NCBI RefSeq assembly: GCF_034927245.1
Contig: NZ_JAYFQK010000003.1
Location: 1-64,000 of the forward strand
Origin: Desulfitobacterium_A sp034927245
GTDB lineage: Bacteria; Bacillota; Desulfitobacteriia; Desulfitobacteriales; Desulfitobacteriaceae
Direction: 5' to 3'
Length of the DNA: 64,000 nt
In this document: positions 33,021-41,314 of the stretch, piece after piece
How positions within the stretch are numbered: position 1 is the stretch's first letter
Layout of the letters: the number at the start of each line of letters is the position of its first letter
The notes under the pieces: generated by a model
Seen by the model: only the letters and a program-made list of their open reading frames with translations
What the model was told of the DNA's origin: nothing
Database searches by the model: none
Translations under genes and position numbers: made by a program

Positions 33021-34130
33021 GTGCGAGTGATAGTAACCGGGGGAGGAACCGGAGGACATATTTATCCTGCCTTAGCGATTGCTAAAGGCCTGCAGTCCGC
33101 TGAACCGCAGACCGAGATCCTTTATGTAGGGACAGATACAGGGATGGAAGCAAAGCTCGTTCCGGAGGCCGGTTTGGATTTTGCCGGCGTGCCCGGACAG
33201 GGGCTGCCGCGCAAGATCAGCGTGGAAACGTTTAAGGTAGGAGCAAAAAGCGTCAAGGCGCTGTGGAAAACAAAGCAAATCCTGAAAAAGTTCAAACCTG
33301 ATTTGGTTGTGGGGACAGGCGGGTATGTATCCGGACCGGTAGTATTAACGGCGGCGTTCTTTGGAATTCCCACCTTGCTTCATGAGCAAAATGCCTTGCC
33401 GGGGGTGACCAATAAAATCCTGGCTCGTTTTGTTCGAAAAGTTATGGTAACTTTTCCGGATAGTATTGCACATTTTGGCGCCCGGAAAAAAATCATTCTG
33501 ACAGGGCTGCCTGTACGTGCGGAAATCGGGCAAGTAAGCCGGCAGGCAGGGGCCCAGAGGCTTAATTTAAACCCCAGGCAGATGACGCTGCTCGTCACCG
33601 GAGGAAGCCGAGGGGCTAGGAGTATCAACCAAGCCATGCTTAAGGTACTGAAAGAGCTGTCCTCTCACCCGGAAATCCAAGTGATTTGGGCGACCGGAAA
33701 AGCAACCCATCAGGAAACCCTGAAAGGATTGCAGCAGGCAGGCATTCAGTGGAAGAGAGGGAATTGGAAGATCCTTGAATACCTGAATGATATGCCTGCG
33801 GCTTTAGCCTGTACCGATCTTTGGATCGGCCGTGCGGGGGCGGCATCACTTGCGGAATTGATGGTTGCGGGAAAACCGGCCATTCTCATTCCGTATCCCT
33901 ATGCGGCAGAGAACCACCAGGAATATAATGCGCGAGCCTTAGAACAAGCCGGGGCGGCGAGAGTTATTCTGGATAAAGATCTAAATGGCGAAACCCTATG
34001 GCGCACGATTCAAGAGTTAACGGGTCAAAAAACGCGTCTTCAGGAGATGAGCGCTAAAGCCAAAGGATTAGGGGAGCCCGAAGCGTTAAGCAAGATTGTT
34101 AATATTTGCCTGGAAACGGGGTGGAAATAG
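33021..34130 (+). CDS. murG: UDP-GlcNAc:lipid I GlcNAc transferase MurG
   Basis: A 369-residue peripheral GT28 glycosyltransferase that converts lipid I to lipid II. The N-terminal GGGTGGHIYPALAIA loop, VVGTGGYVSGPV, HEQNALPGVTNK, LLVTGGSRGARSIN and the C-terminal GRAGAASLAEL...PYPYAAENHQEYNA motifs are all present. The start is GTG 33021. It is separated from spoVE by the folded non-coding region, so it may depend on readthrough or on a promoter there. Confidence 0.97.
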   Translation: MRVIVTGGGTGGHIYPALAIAKGLQSAEPQTEILYVGTDTGMEAKLVPEAGLDFAGVPGQGLPRKISVETFKVGAKSVKALWKTKQILKKFKPDLVVGTGGYVSGPVVLTAAFFGIPTLLHEQNALPGVTNKILARFVRKVMVTFPDSIAHFGARKKIILTGLPVRAEIGQVSRQAGAQRLNLNPRQMTLLVTGGSRGARSINQAMLKVLKELSSHPEIQVIWATGKATHQETLKGLQQAGIQWKRGNWKILEYLNDMPAALACTDLWIGRAGAASLAELMVAGKPAILIPYPYAAENHQEYNARALEQAGAARVILDKDLNGETLWRTIQELTGQKTRLQEMSAKAKGLGEPEALSKIVNICLETGWK

Positions 34131-34208
34131 AAGGAACCCATTCCTGATTCACACCTTCTTGGCTGTCGGCATAACATATGGCAGTCGATAGGAAGGGAGT
34201 GGATTGTC

Positions 34209-35021
34209 ATGTGGCCGAAGCGGAAGATTCTTATACTTGCGCCGCATGGTACGGAAGAAGGACCGGGACTTCAATCATTGCTCGGAGCTTTTCAGATCGA
34301 AACGATTCTCAGACAAGTTTCTGTTGAAGATCCTTTAGATTTAAAGGACTTAACCATTCCGGGAGTGGATGATGAGGATGAGGGTTTACCGGATTATGGT
34401 CCGACAGAGATTGTTTATTGGCCTGAGTTTGAAGTCAATAATAGTTATCGGCAGTGGGGAGAGAAACAGGGCTTGCTGCAAGAGCCGGTGTTTAATCTAT
34501 TACATAAGCTGTGGGAGCAGGAAGTGATTCTCCCGGTTTCTGAAGATGAGCAAGAAGAGGGACGGCCTTTGCTTTGGAAATTTTTAGCCGGGGCCGGGTA
34601 TGAGCCTTCTCTTCTGTGGTTTGACAAGGAAGGCCGTTGGGTTGCCGAACGGAGACGAGGTTTGCACTGGGTTGTTTCCGCGAATTGGTTAAAGGGATTG
34701 ATTAAAGATTCCTCTGTAGGAAGACCCTTTAGAAATTGGCTTTCCGAAGGGGCTTGGGTGATCAATGATGACTCTGTGGATTTCTATGCCAATCGAAGCA
34801 AATTTCGGTTTATAGGAAACCTTCCGCGCTATCCAAAGTCTGAGGCTGAGGAAAGCATTTATCGCTCGATACTGCTCGCTTTGCAATTGGGAGTATCTTG
34901 GCGGGAAGTAAAGCAGAACATAAGGTGGAATGTAAATGGTGTTGAACGGAATCAAGGGACGAATCGAACAGAATATTTCGTTGAAGACGCTGAGCACGTG
35001 GAAGATCGGTGGTACAGCTGA
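34209..35021 (+). CDS. Uncharacterised 270-residue protein between murG and murB
   Basis: I do not recognise this protein. It begins MWPKRKILILAPHGTEEGPG at ATG 34209 after GGAAGGGAG, is acidic (E/D-rich between residues 45 and 120) and tryptophan-rich. It has no transmembrane segment, signal peptide, nucleotide-binding loop or Mur-ligase motif. The stretch VINDDSVDFYANRSKFRFIGNLPRY looks beta-rich, and the end contains a helical ESIYRSILLALQLGVSWREVKQ. It overlaps the start of murB by 86 bp, which is unusually long. It occupies the place where many dcw clusters carry murC, but is not a MurC. Confidence 0.6.
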   Translation: MWPKRKILILAPHGTEEGPGLQSLLGAFQIETILRQVSVEDPLDLKDLTIPGVDDEDEGLPDYGPTEIVYWPEFEVNNSYRQWGEKQGLLQEPVFNLLHKLWEQEVILPVSEDEQEEGRPLLWKFLAGAGYEPSLLWFDKEGRWVAERRRGLHWVVSANWLKGLIKDSSVGRPFRNWLSEGAWVINDDSVDFYANRSKFRFIGNLPRYPKSEAEESIYRSILLALQLGVSWREVKQNIRWNVNGVERNQGTNRTEYFVEDAEHVEDRWYS

Positions 35022-35814
35022 ATGGGTTGTATGGCCCAATAGTGTGGCAGAACTTGAGACGCTTTGGCGTTTGGCTCAGGAAAGTCAAATTCCGATCCGG
35101 TTGATTGGGCGCGGATCTAATCTGCTCTTTCCCGACGAGGGCTTAGAGGGCATCACCGTTGTGAGTACTGCTTTAACAGAAGAAATATGGGGAGAATATA
35201 GTTTACAGGCCGAAGCAGGCTGTTCCATAGCTCGTCTGGCCCAAGAAGCGGCGGAAAGGGGCTTTAGCGGGTTGGAATTTGCCCGGGGTATACCCGGGAC
35301 GTTAGGCGGAGCAATTGTGATGAATGCGGGTGCACATGGCGGAGAAATTCAAAATGTGCTGCACAAGGTAACGGTTTTAACAGAGGATGGGAAGCTCGCA
35401 ACGTTTAATAAAGAGGATCTTATTTTTGGATATCGGGAATGTTCCCTTAGAGGTAAAGCATGGATATTAGCCGCAGAACTAAAATTTACACCCGGAAATA
35501 AAGAAACGATTAAAGCCCAAATGGCTGAAAATCTGGCTAAACGCAAATCGGCTCAACCCCTGGAGTTACCTAATGCCGGCAGCATATTTCGAAATCCTCC
35601 GGGAGATTCAGCCGGCAGGCTCATTGAACAAACGGGGTGGAAAGGCAAGGGAATAGGCGGGGCCCAAGTTTCCGCCAAACATGCCAACTTCATTGTCAAT
35701 CGGGGAAATGCGACGGCTGCCGATGTTTTAGCTCTTATCGAAGCGATTCAAAAGGACGTCTTTGAAAAGTACGGAGTTAAACTTCAGACTGAAGTTCACT
35801 ATATGACCTCGTAA
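34936..35814 (+). CDS. murB: UDP-N-acetylenolpyruvoylglucosamine reductase MurB
   Basis: A 292-residue FAD enzyme that reduces enolpyruvyl-UDP-GlcNAc to UDP-MurNAc. It shows STWKIGGTAEWVVWP, the FAD loop RLIGRGSNLLF, GLEFARGIPGTLGGAIVMNAGAHGGE, and the catalytic-serine region PNAGSIFRNP with GWKGKGIGGAQVS. ATG 34936 has AAGGTGG upstream and lies inside the preceding gene in another frame. The next in-frame start would cut into the conserved N-terminus, so the overlap appears real. Confidence 0.93.
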   Translation: MVLNGIKGRIEQNISLKTLSTWKIGGTAEWVVWPNSVAELETLWRLAQESQIPIRLIGRGSNLLFPDEGLEGITVVSTALTEEIWGEYSLQAEAGCSIARLAQEAAERGFSGLEFARGIPGTLGGAIVMNAGAHGGEIQNVLHKVTVLTEDGKLATFNKEDLIFGYRECSLRGKAWILAAELKFTPGNKETIKAQMAENLAKRKSAQPLELPNAGSIFRNPPGDSAGRLIEQTGWKGKGIGGAQVSAKHANFIVNRGNATAADVLALIEAIQKDVFEKYGVKLQTEVHYMTS

Positions 35815-35841
35815 AGGTATAACCGCAGGGGAGGTATTTCT

Positions 35842-37101
35842 ATGTCGATGGACCGATACGTCATCACAGGAAAGCAAAGGCTGGAAGGCAGGGTGCGGAC
35901 CAGTGGTGCTAAAAATGCATCTTTACCTTTATTGGCGGCGACTCTTCTCGTCTCCGGACGGACTAACCTCCTGGAAATTCCGCATTTAGCAGATATTGAA
36001 CATATGATAGAAGTCCTTGAGTATCTCGGAGCAAAAGTTACGTTTAATCATGACGGGTTAATCATCGATTCCTTGGATCTGAACCGATGGGAGGTCGATG
36101 AAGGCTTAATGCGTCAAATGAGGGCCTCAAATCTGATTTTGGGCCCAATGCTGGCCAGAAACGGGCGCGTACGCATTTCAAGGCCCGGAGGCTGTGCGAT
36201 TGGCTCAAGGCCTATGGACCAACATATCAAAGGCCTTCAGGAGCTGGGCATCAAGGTTAACGAGAAACATGGCTACATAGAAGCTTGGGCCGATGAACTT
36301 AGAGGTGGAGATGTCTATTTTGATGTGCCCAGTGTGGGAGCAACCGAGAATGTCATGATGGCGGCGGTATTCGCTAAGGGAACGACATTGATTCATAACG
36401 CAGCCCGTGAACCGGAAATTGTAGATTTGCAAAATTTCCTGAATAAGATGGGGGCAAGAGTACGGGGCGCGGGTATGGATGTCCTTCGGATTGATGGTGT
36501 CAGCCAACTTAAGCCGACCGAATATAAGGTGATTCCGGACCGGATTGAGGCTGGGACGCATATGATTGCGGCTGCTATGACTCAGGGGGATATAGAAGTA
36601 GAAAATGTTATTCCGGAGCATTTAGAACCTGTCATTGCGAAGCTTCGTCAAATCGGCGCCGAAGTCCGAATCGGTGACGATACGGTTCGTGTTCGCAGAC
36701 CCGGAAAAATCAAAGGAGTAAACTGCAAAACAATGCCATACCCCGGATTCCCGACGGATATGCAGCCGCAGTTTATGGCTTTACTGTCGATGGCCGAGGA
36801 TACAAGTGTCGTTACGGAAACCGTTTTTGAAAACCGTTTTCAACATGTGGATGAATTGCGGCGCATGGGAGCACAAATTACGATCGAAGGCCGGACGGCA
36901 ATCATTCGCGGGGTTAAAAGCTTAGAGGGGGCGTTTGTAGAAGCGACTGATTTACGGGCGGGTGCTGCCCTATTTCTTGCGGCGCTGGCGGCGGAGGATG
37001 CTACCGTTCTCGAAAAGGTCGGACATATTGACCGCGGTTATGAAAATCTCGAAGAGAAATACCGTCAAATCGGTGCCAAGTTAACCCGTGTTAAATCATA
37101 A
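35842..37101 (+). CDS. murA: UDP-GlcNAc 1-carboxyvinyltransferase MurA
   Basis: A 419-residue EPSP-synthase-fold enzyme that performs the first committed step of peptidoglycan synthesis. N-terminal SGAKNASLPLLAATLL and the active-site loop RPGGCAIGSRPMDQH with catalytic C118 are present; C118 is the residue alkylated by fosfomycin. RAGAALFLAALAA is the conserved C-terminal helix. The start ATG 35842 follows GGGGAGG, 27 bp after murB. Confidence 0.96.
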   Translation: MSMDRYVITGKQRLEGRVRTSGAKNASLPLLAATLLVSGRTNLLEIPHLADIEHMIEVLEYLGAKVTFNHDGLIIDSLDLNRWEVDEGLMRQMRASNLILGPMLARNGRVRISRPGGCAIGSRPMDQHIKGLQELGIKVNEKHGYIEAWADELRGGDVYFDVPSVGATENVMMAAVFAKGTTLIHNAAREPEIVDLQNFLNKMGARVRGAGMDVLRIDGVSQLKPTEYKVIPDRIEAGTHMIAAAMTQGDIEVENVIPEHLEPVIAKLRQIGAEVRIGDDTVRVRRPGKIKGVNCKTMPYPGFPTDMQPQFMALLSMAEDTSVVTETVFENRFQHVDELRRMGAQITIEGRTAIIRGVKSLEGAFVEATDLRAGAALFLAALAAEDATVLEKVGHIDRGYENLEEKYRQIGAKLTRVKS

Positions 37102-37155
37102 AAAGCATGACAGCAGGGGCAGTATTCGTTATACTTGGGACGAGGGGGAACAGAC

Positions 37156-37881
37156 ATGACGCCCAAGAAAACGAATACGGCCTTTTTTTATGCCGCGATT
37201 TTGGTTATCCTATTGGTAGCGGGTGCAACGCTTTTTCTAAGATCAAGTTATTTTACGATTCAAAATGTCAAAATCGAGGGTTTACAGTTGATCCCTCAGA
37301 CTGAAATTGAACGCTTAATGGATAGTGCCAAAGGACAGAACTTAATTTTAATTGATCAGGAAGATTTAAGAAAGAAACTAAGCCTTCACCCTTTGGTTAA
37401 AGAGGTTAAATTTAGTCGTCAATTTCCGCAAACTCTGGTCGCCCATGTCACAGAGCGTACCCCGGTTGCTTTGGTTGTTGTTCCTAACGGAGTGGTGAAA
37501 GTGGATGATCAAGGCATATTTCTGCAAAGAAGCGAAGGCTGGCCGGATCAGAGCTACCCTGTGATCAACGGTGTTACAATACCGGATACGGCAGGTCCGG
37601 GACAAGAACTAAAAATTCCCGGCTTAGAGACAGCTCTTCTTCTCATAAAGGAATCACCGCAACAGCTTTTACCTTTAATTGGGGAAGTCTATGTTAATCC
37701 TATTCAGCAGATTACCCTTTATCTAACCAGCGGGGTTGAAGTAAGGTTAGGAGAAGCCGAAGATTGGAAAAATAAATTAGAAGCACTTTACCAGCTTCTG
37801 AATGACACGGGCTACAAATCGTTTGAAAGCGGAGTGAGATATATTGATTTCACTGCCACCAAGCCTGTTATTGGCCGATGA
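37156..37881 (+). CDS. ftsQ: Cell division protein FtsQ/DivIB
   Basis: A 241-residue bitopic protein with a short cytoplasmic N-terminus, one transmembrane helix (about residues 10-28) and an external POTRA domain (FTIQNVKIEGLQLIPQTEIERLM...). The FtsQ/DivIB region follows with HPLVKEVKFSRQFPQTLVAHVTERTPVALV. It recruits and stabilises FtsL and DivIC at the septum. ATG 37156 has GAGGGGGA upstream. The frame is open back to 37135 without a site. Confidence 0.9.
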   Translation: MTPKKTNTAFFYAAILVILLVAGATLFLRSSYFTIQNVKIEGLQLIPQTEIERLMDSAKGQNLILIDQEDLRKKLSLHPLVKEVKFSRQFPQTLVAHVTERTPVALVVVPNGVVKVDDQGIFLQRSEGWPDQSYPVINGVTIPDTAGPGQELKIPGLETALLLIKESPQQLLPLIGEVYVNPIQQITLYLTSGVEVRLGEAEDWKNKLEALYQLLNDTGYKSFESGVRYIDFTATKPVIGR

Positions 37882-37899
37882 TGAGGAGGATTATTTAAA

Positions 37900-38229
37900 A
37901 TGTGGTTACCATTTCTGGGTTTATTGCTGGGATTAGCCATAGGCTGGTTCAGTCCTTTTACCGTTCCGGTAGAGTACTCTAAATATTTATCGGTCGCGAT
38001 TCTGGCGGCTTTGGATTCTGTCTTTGGCGGTATACGGGCGGCTCAAGAGGATCATTTTGACGCGGTGATTTTTATAAGCGGGTTTTTTACCAATATCCTG
38101 CTTGCCGGTTTGTTAGCATATATCGGTGATCGGATTGGCGTTGATCTTTATTTGGCAGCAGTTGTTGCTTTTGGAGTACGTTTATTTAACAACCTGGCAA
38201 TTATTAGGAGAAATCTTATTAAAAAATAG
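37900..38229 (+). CDS. sbp: Small basic protein Sbp (DUF1290)
   Basis: A 109-residue membrane protein with three hydrophobic segments and a basic end (RRNLIKK). The pattern PVEYSKYLSVAILAALDSVFGGIRA, followed by FFTNILLAGLLAYIGDRIGVDLYLAAVVAFGVRLFNNLA, is the DUF1290/Sbp family found beside ftsA/ftsZ or spoIIGA in sporeformers. Function unknown. ATG 37900 follows ATGAGGAGG 19 bp after ftsQ. Confidence 0.9.
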   Translation: MWLPFLGLLLGLAIGWFSPFTVPVEYSKYLSVAILAALDSVFGGIRAAQEDHFDAVIFISGFFTNILLAGLLAYIGDRIGVDLYLAAVVAFGVRLFNNLAIIRRNLIKK

Positions 38230-38384
38230 CTTATATATCGGTATTTCAATTTTACTGGCGTAAAAAGTTATACGTGAAAAAAGGAATATCGGGCTTGTAC
38301 ATAGAACAAGTATGCAAGTGTTGAAAAGGTTCGCTTGTTAAGAGTTAAAATAACCGTTGAATTCGCGAGGGGGAGAATGGCTAG
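38230..38384. other. Gap before ftsZ, position usually held by ftsA
   Basis: No gene. An imperfect CTTGT/ACAAG inverted repeat lies near 38296-38312. The ribosome site GAGGGGGAG (38367-38375) precedes ftsZ. No recognisable ftsA remnant is present. Confidence 0.5.
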
Positions 38385-39449
38385 ATGCTTGAATTTGATT
38401 TGGATTATGATCAGTTTGCTGGGATAAAAGTCGTTGGAGTCGGCGGCGGAGGAAACAATGCAGTCAATCGCATGATTACAGCAGGTTTAAAGGGTGTTGA
38501 GTTTGTATCCGTAAATACGGATGCTCAGGCATTAAATCTCTCGCGAGCAGGTCAAAAGGTTCAGATTGGGACAAAATTAACCAAGGGATTAGGCGCCGGA
38601 GCAAATCCCGAGGTCGGAGCGAAAGCGGCTGAAGAAAGCAGAGATGAACTTCTTGAAACCTTGAAAGGCGTTGATATGGTTTTTGTCACTGCCGGTATGG
38701 GGGGCGGTACGGGAACCGGCGCGGCTCCGATTGTGGCCGAAGTCGCAAAAGAGTTAGGTGCGCTGACGGTTGGCGTCGTCACACGTCCATTTACGTTTGA
38801 GGGACGGAAACGGGCGATGCAGGCTGAAAAAGGAATCGCCGAATTAAAAAGCAAAGTGGATACACTGATAACAATCCCCAATGACCGCCTGCTTCAGGTG
38901 GTAGATAAGAATACAACGATCCATGAGGCCTTTCGTATCGCGGATGATGTACTGCGGCAAGGTGTTCAAGGGATTTCAGACTTAATTGCCGTACCGGGCT
39001 TGATCAATTTGGACTTCGCCGATGTCAAAACCATCATGAAAAACACCGGTTCCGCATTGATGGGGATTGGACAAGCCACCGGGGAGAATCGGGCTGCCGA
39101 TGCCGCGCGCAAAGCAATCTCCAGTCCGCTTTTGGAGACGTCCATTGAAGGAGCAAAAGGCGTGCTTCTCAATATTACCGGGGGCCAAAATATGACCTTA
39201 TTTGAAGTCAATGAGGCTTCGGAGATCATTGCCGAAGCCGCTGATCCCGAAGCCAATATCATTTTTGGGGCTGTGATTGATGAGAGCTTGAAGGATGAAG
39301 TTCGTGTTACCGTGATTGCCACAGGCTTTGATCAGATGCAGGGTTCGTTCAGTAAAACGGGAACGTCCGCTGAGCAGGTTATTCGGCCTGTACCGGCAGC
39401 CGCTCCGGATGACCTTGATATCCCTGAGTTTTTGCGCCGCAGACGTTAA
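38385..39449 (+). CDS. ftsZ: Cell division protein FtsZ
   Basis: A 354-residue tubulin-like GTPase that forms the Z-ring. GVGGGGNNAVNRM, the tubulin signature GMGGGTGTGAAPIVAE, the T7 loop NLDFADVKTIM, and the conserved C-terminal peptide DDLDIPEFLRRRR used to bind SepF and other tethers are present. The variable linker is short (about 25 residues). A terminator follows directly, ending the dcw operon. Confidence 0.98.
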   Translation: MLEFDLDYDQFAGIKVVGVGGGGNNAVNRMITAGLKGVEFVSVNTDAQALNLSRAGQKVQIGTKLTKGLGAGANPEVGAKAAEESRDELLETLKGVDMVFVTAGMGGGTGTGAAPIVAEVAKELGALTVGVVTRPFTFEGRKRAMQAEKGIAELKSKVDTLITIPNDRLLQVVDKNTTIHEAFRIADDVLRQGVQGISDLIAVPGLINLDFADVKTIMKNTGSALMGIGQATGENRAADAARKAISSPLLETSIEGAKGVLLNITGGQNMTLFEVNEASEIIAEAADPEANIIFGAVIDESLKDEVRVTVIATGFDQMQGSFSKTGTSAEQVIRPVPAAAPDDLDIPEFLRRRR

Positions 39450-39469
39450 TAAAATATATTATTGTTTTC

Positions 39470-39502
39470 AAAAGAGCTAGCCGAGGGGCTGGCTCTTTTA
39501 TA
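39470..39502 (+). terminator. Rho-independent terminator after ftsZ
   Basis: AAAAGAGCTAGCC (39470-39482) pairs with GGCTGGCTCTTTT (39487-39499) with one G-U pair and a four-base loop, ending in a short T-run. It separates the dcw cluster from spoIIGA. Confidence 0.85.
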
Positions 39503-39579
39503 TTCGTCAAGAGTCGTCTGCGTTTTCCTAAAATTTCCCACGCAATACGACAGGTTTTATTCTCCATCTACGGTATAAT
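39503..39579 (+). promoter_or_regulatory. Possible Spo0A-controlled promoter of spoIIGA-sigE
   Basis: TATAAT stands at 39574-39579. About 25 bp upstream, the minus strand reads TGTCGTA (39546-39552), one mismatch from the Spo0A box TGTCGAA. A second near-match, TGACGAA on the minus strand, is at 39503-39509. In B. subtilis the spoIIG promoter is activated by Spo0A at boxes in just this location. No good -35 hexamer is seen, which fits an activator-dependent promoter. Confidence 0.45.
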
Positions 39580-39619
39580 CTGAGAAGAGCGTTCAGGAAC
39601 AGAAGGGACTGCCTAGGAG

Positions 39620-40525
39620 ATGAACGTGAGATACCTGGATCTTGATCTTGTGATTAATGGAATAATGGATCTTTTCCTCCTGCTTTTAACAGCTCGGCTG
39701 CTTAATATTCCAAAATGCAGATATCGTCTGATCGGGGGCGTGATCCTGGGTGAGTTTCCGGTGATTCTTTCGGCGTATTGGCCGGCTTCAACACTCTTAG
39801 TCCTCAGCAAGCTGCTCACCCCCTTTGCTATGATCTGGGTGAGCTTTGCCCCTGCCGGTTGGAGGACTTACGTTAAGCGATTAGCTTTGTTCTGGGTTAT
39901 ATCTGCCGGTTTGGGAGGAGCGGTATACGCGCTGTGGGGCTGGGCGGAATTTGATGGGCTAATGTCTTCTGTTTTTAGCTTAGGTGCACAGAATTTCTGG
40001 ATTTTACCCGCCGGTATACTCATTTGGTGGGGCGGGCAAAATCTTTGGCTTCGCTGGTTAACCAAAACAATGCAGTTGAAGCCTGTTCTGTATGACTTAG
40101 AAATTGAATTTGAAGCAGACCGTGAGACGGTTAAAGTGAGAGCATTGCTGGATACGGGTAATCAACTGCGAGATCCTCTGACCGGGATTCCGGTGCTCCT
40201 CATGGAAGAGGAAATCGCTGCCGCCGCTTTGCCGGAAAATTTACGGCCCATACTTAAAGCGCCTTGGCGGGAATTAGAGGATCCCTGGCCTTGGCTTTGG
40301 AAAGCGGATCCTTTGTGGATGAAAACCTTTGTCTTTATTCCCTACCAGGCGGTTGGACATAAAAGCTGGCTGCTGGGAATTCGTCCGCAACGCGTTTTTT
40401 TCAGCTCAGGATTAAAGAGTCAGGAAATCAAAGCGACATTAGCGTTAGTACAACAATCCTTAAGTCCAGATGGGCAATATCAAGCATTACTGCATCCGGA
40501 ACATGTTCAAGGAAGCGGAGGTTAA
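39620..40525 (+). CDS. spoIIGA: Sporulation sigma-E factor-processing peptidase SpoIIGA
   Basis: A 301-residue membrane aspartic protease that removes the pro-sequence of sigma-E in the mother cell. Five transmembrane helices occupy about residues 1-155. The soluble half contains ALLDTGNQLRDPLTGIPV, with the catalytic aspartate D178 in the DTG motif. Located directly upstream of sigE, as in other sporeformers. ATG 39620 follows a weak AGGAG (39614-39618) with almost no spacer, so initiation may be inefficient. Confidence 0.95.
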   Translation: MNVRYLDLDLVINGIMDLFLLLLTARLLNIPKCRYRLIGGVILGEFPVILSAYWPASTLLVLSKLLTPFAMIWVSFAPAGWRTYVKRLALFWVISAGLGGAVYALWGWAEFDGLMSSVFSLGAQNFWILPAGILIWWGGQNLWLRWLTKTMQLKPVLYDLEIEFEADRETVKVRALLDTGNQLRDPLTGIPVLLMEEEIAAAALPENLRPILKAPWRELEDPWPWLWKADPLWMKTFVFIPYQAVGHKSWLLGIRPQRVFFSSGLKSQEIKATLALVQQSLSPDGQYQALLHPEHVQGSGG

Positions 40526-40528
40526 GTG

Positions 40529-41254
40529 ATGAAAGGGTACAAAAAGATATTAACTAAACTTTTGGTCTTATGGACTATGGTACAGCAAAAGCTGATCGGC
40601 CTAAAGGAAATTTACTATGTCGGCAGCAGCGAGGCCTTGCCTCCTCCGCTGAGTTCGGATGAAGAAGTCGATCTGTTGGAACGTCTGGAAATGGGGGATT
40701 CAACGGTTCGCGATGTGCTGATTGCCAGGAATCTGCGGTTGGTTGTGTATATTGCCCGCAAATTCGAAAATACCGGTATAGGGATTGAAGATCTTGTTTC
40801 GATCGGGACGATCGGCCTCATTAAGGCCGTGAATACCTTTGATCCGCAAAAGAAGATTAAACTGGCTACATATGCTTCCCGATGCATCGAGAATGAGATT
40901 CTTATGTATTTGCGCAGGAATAATAAGACACGTTCCGAAGTGTCTTTTGACGAGCCCTTAAATATTGACTGGGATGGAAACGAACTATTGCTGTCTGATG
41001 TTTTGGGAACAGAAAATGATATTATTTCACGGCCCATTGAAGAAGAGGTAGATCACCAGCTTCTCCATCTGGCAATGGGACGCCTTTCCGACCGTGAAAA
41101 ACTGATCATGGAACTTCGTTTTGGTTTGGATAATGGAGAGGAGAAAACCCAAAAAGAGGTTGCCGATCGGCTGGGGATTTCCCAATCGTACATTTCAAGA
41201 TTGGAAAAGCGTATAATTAGGAGACTGAAGAAAGAATTTTGTCGGTTAGAATAA
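40529..41254 (+). CDS. sigE: RNA polymerase sporulation sigma factor SigE (pro-sigma-E)
   Basis: A 241-residue mother-cell sigma factor. The N-terminal pro-sequence (about residues 1-29, with a hydrophobic LLVLWTMVQQKL stretch) precedes YYVGSSEALPPPLSSDEE, the SpoIIGA cleavage region. Region 2 contains NLRLVVYIARKFENTGIGIEDLVSIGTIGLIKAVNTFDP. Region 4 contains TQKEVADRLGISQSYISRLEKR. The ATG 40529 start has GGAGG eight bases upstream; the spoIIGA stop is three bases before it. Confidence 0.97.
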   Translation: MKGYKKILTKLLVLWTMVQQKLIGLKEIYYVGSSEALPPPLSSDEEVDLLERLEMGDSTVRDVLIARNLRLVVYIARKFENTGIGIEDLVSIGTIGLIKAVNTFDPQKKIKLATYASRCIENEILMYLRRNNKTRSEVSFDEPLNIDWDGNELLLSDVLGTENDIISRPIEEEVDHQLLHLAMGRLSDREKLIMELRFGLDNGEEKTQKEVADRLGISQSYISRLEKRIIRRLKKEFCRLE

Positions 41255-41314
41255 CATAAAGTCAGTTCGGGTATACTCACCAAGAGGAAATTGGCTGGGA
41301 AGGTGAGTGCTCGA

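Noticed and set aside
38561..39322. Long minus-strand frames opposite ftsZ
   Set aside because: Antisense shadows of a strongly conserved gene, with no ribosome sites or recognisable products.
41260..41314. Sigma-F/G-type promoter before sigG
   Set aside because: A GTATA is present, but no matching -10 lies at the right distance before the start codon.
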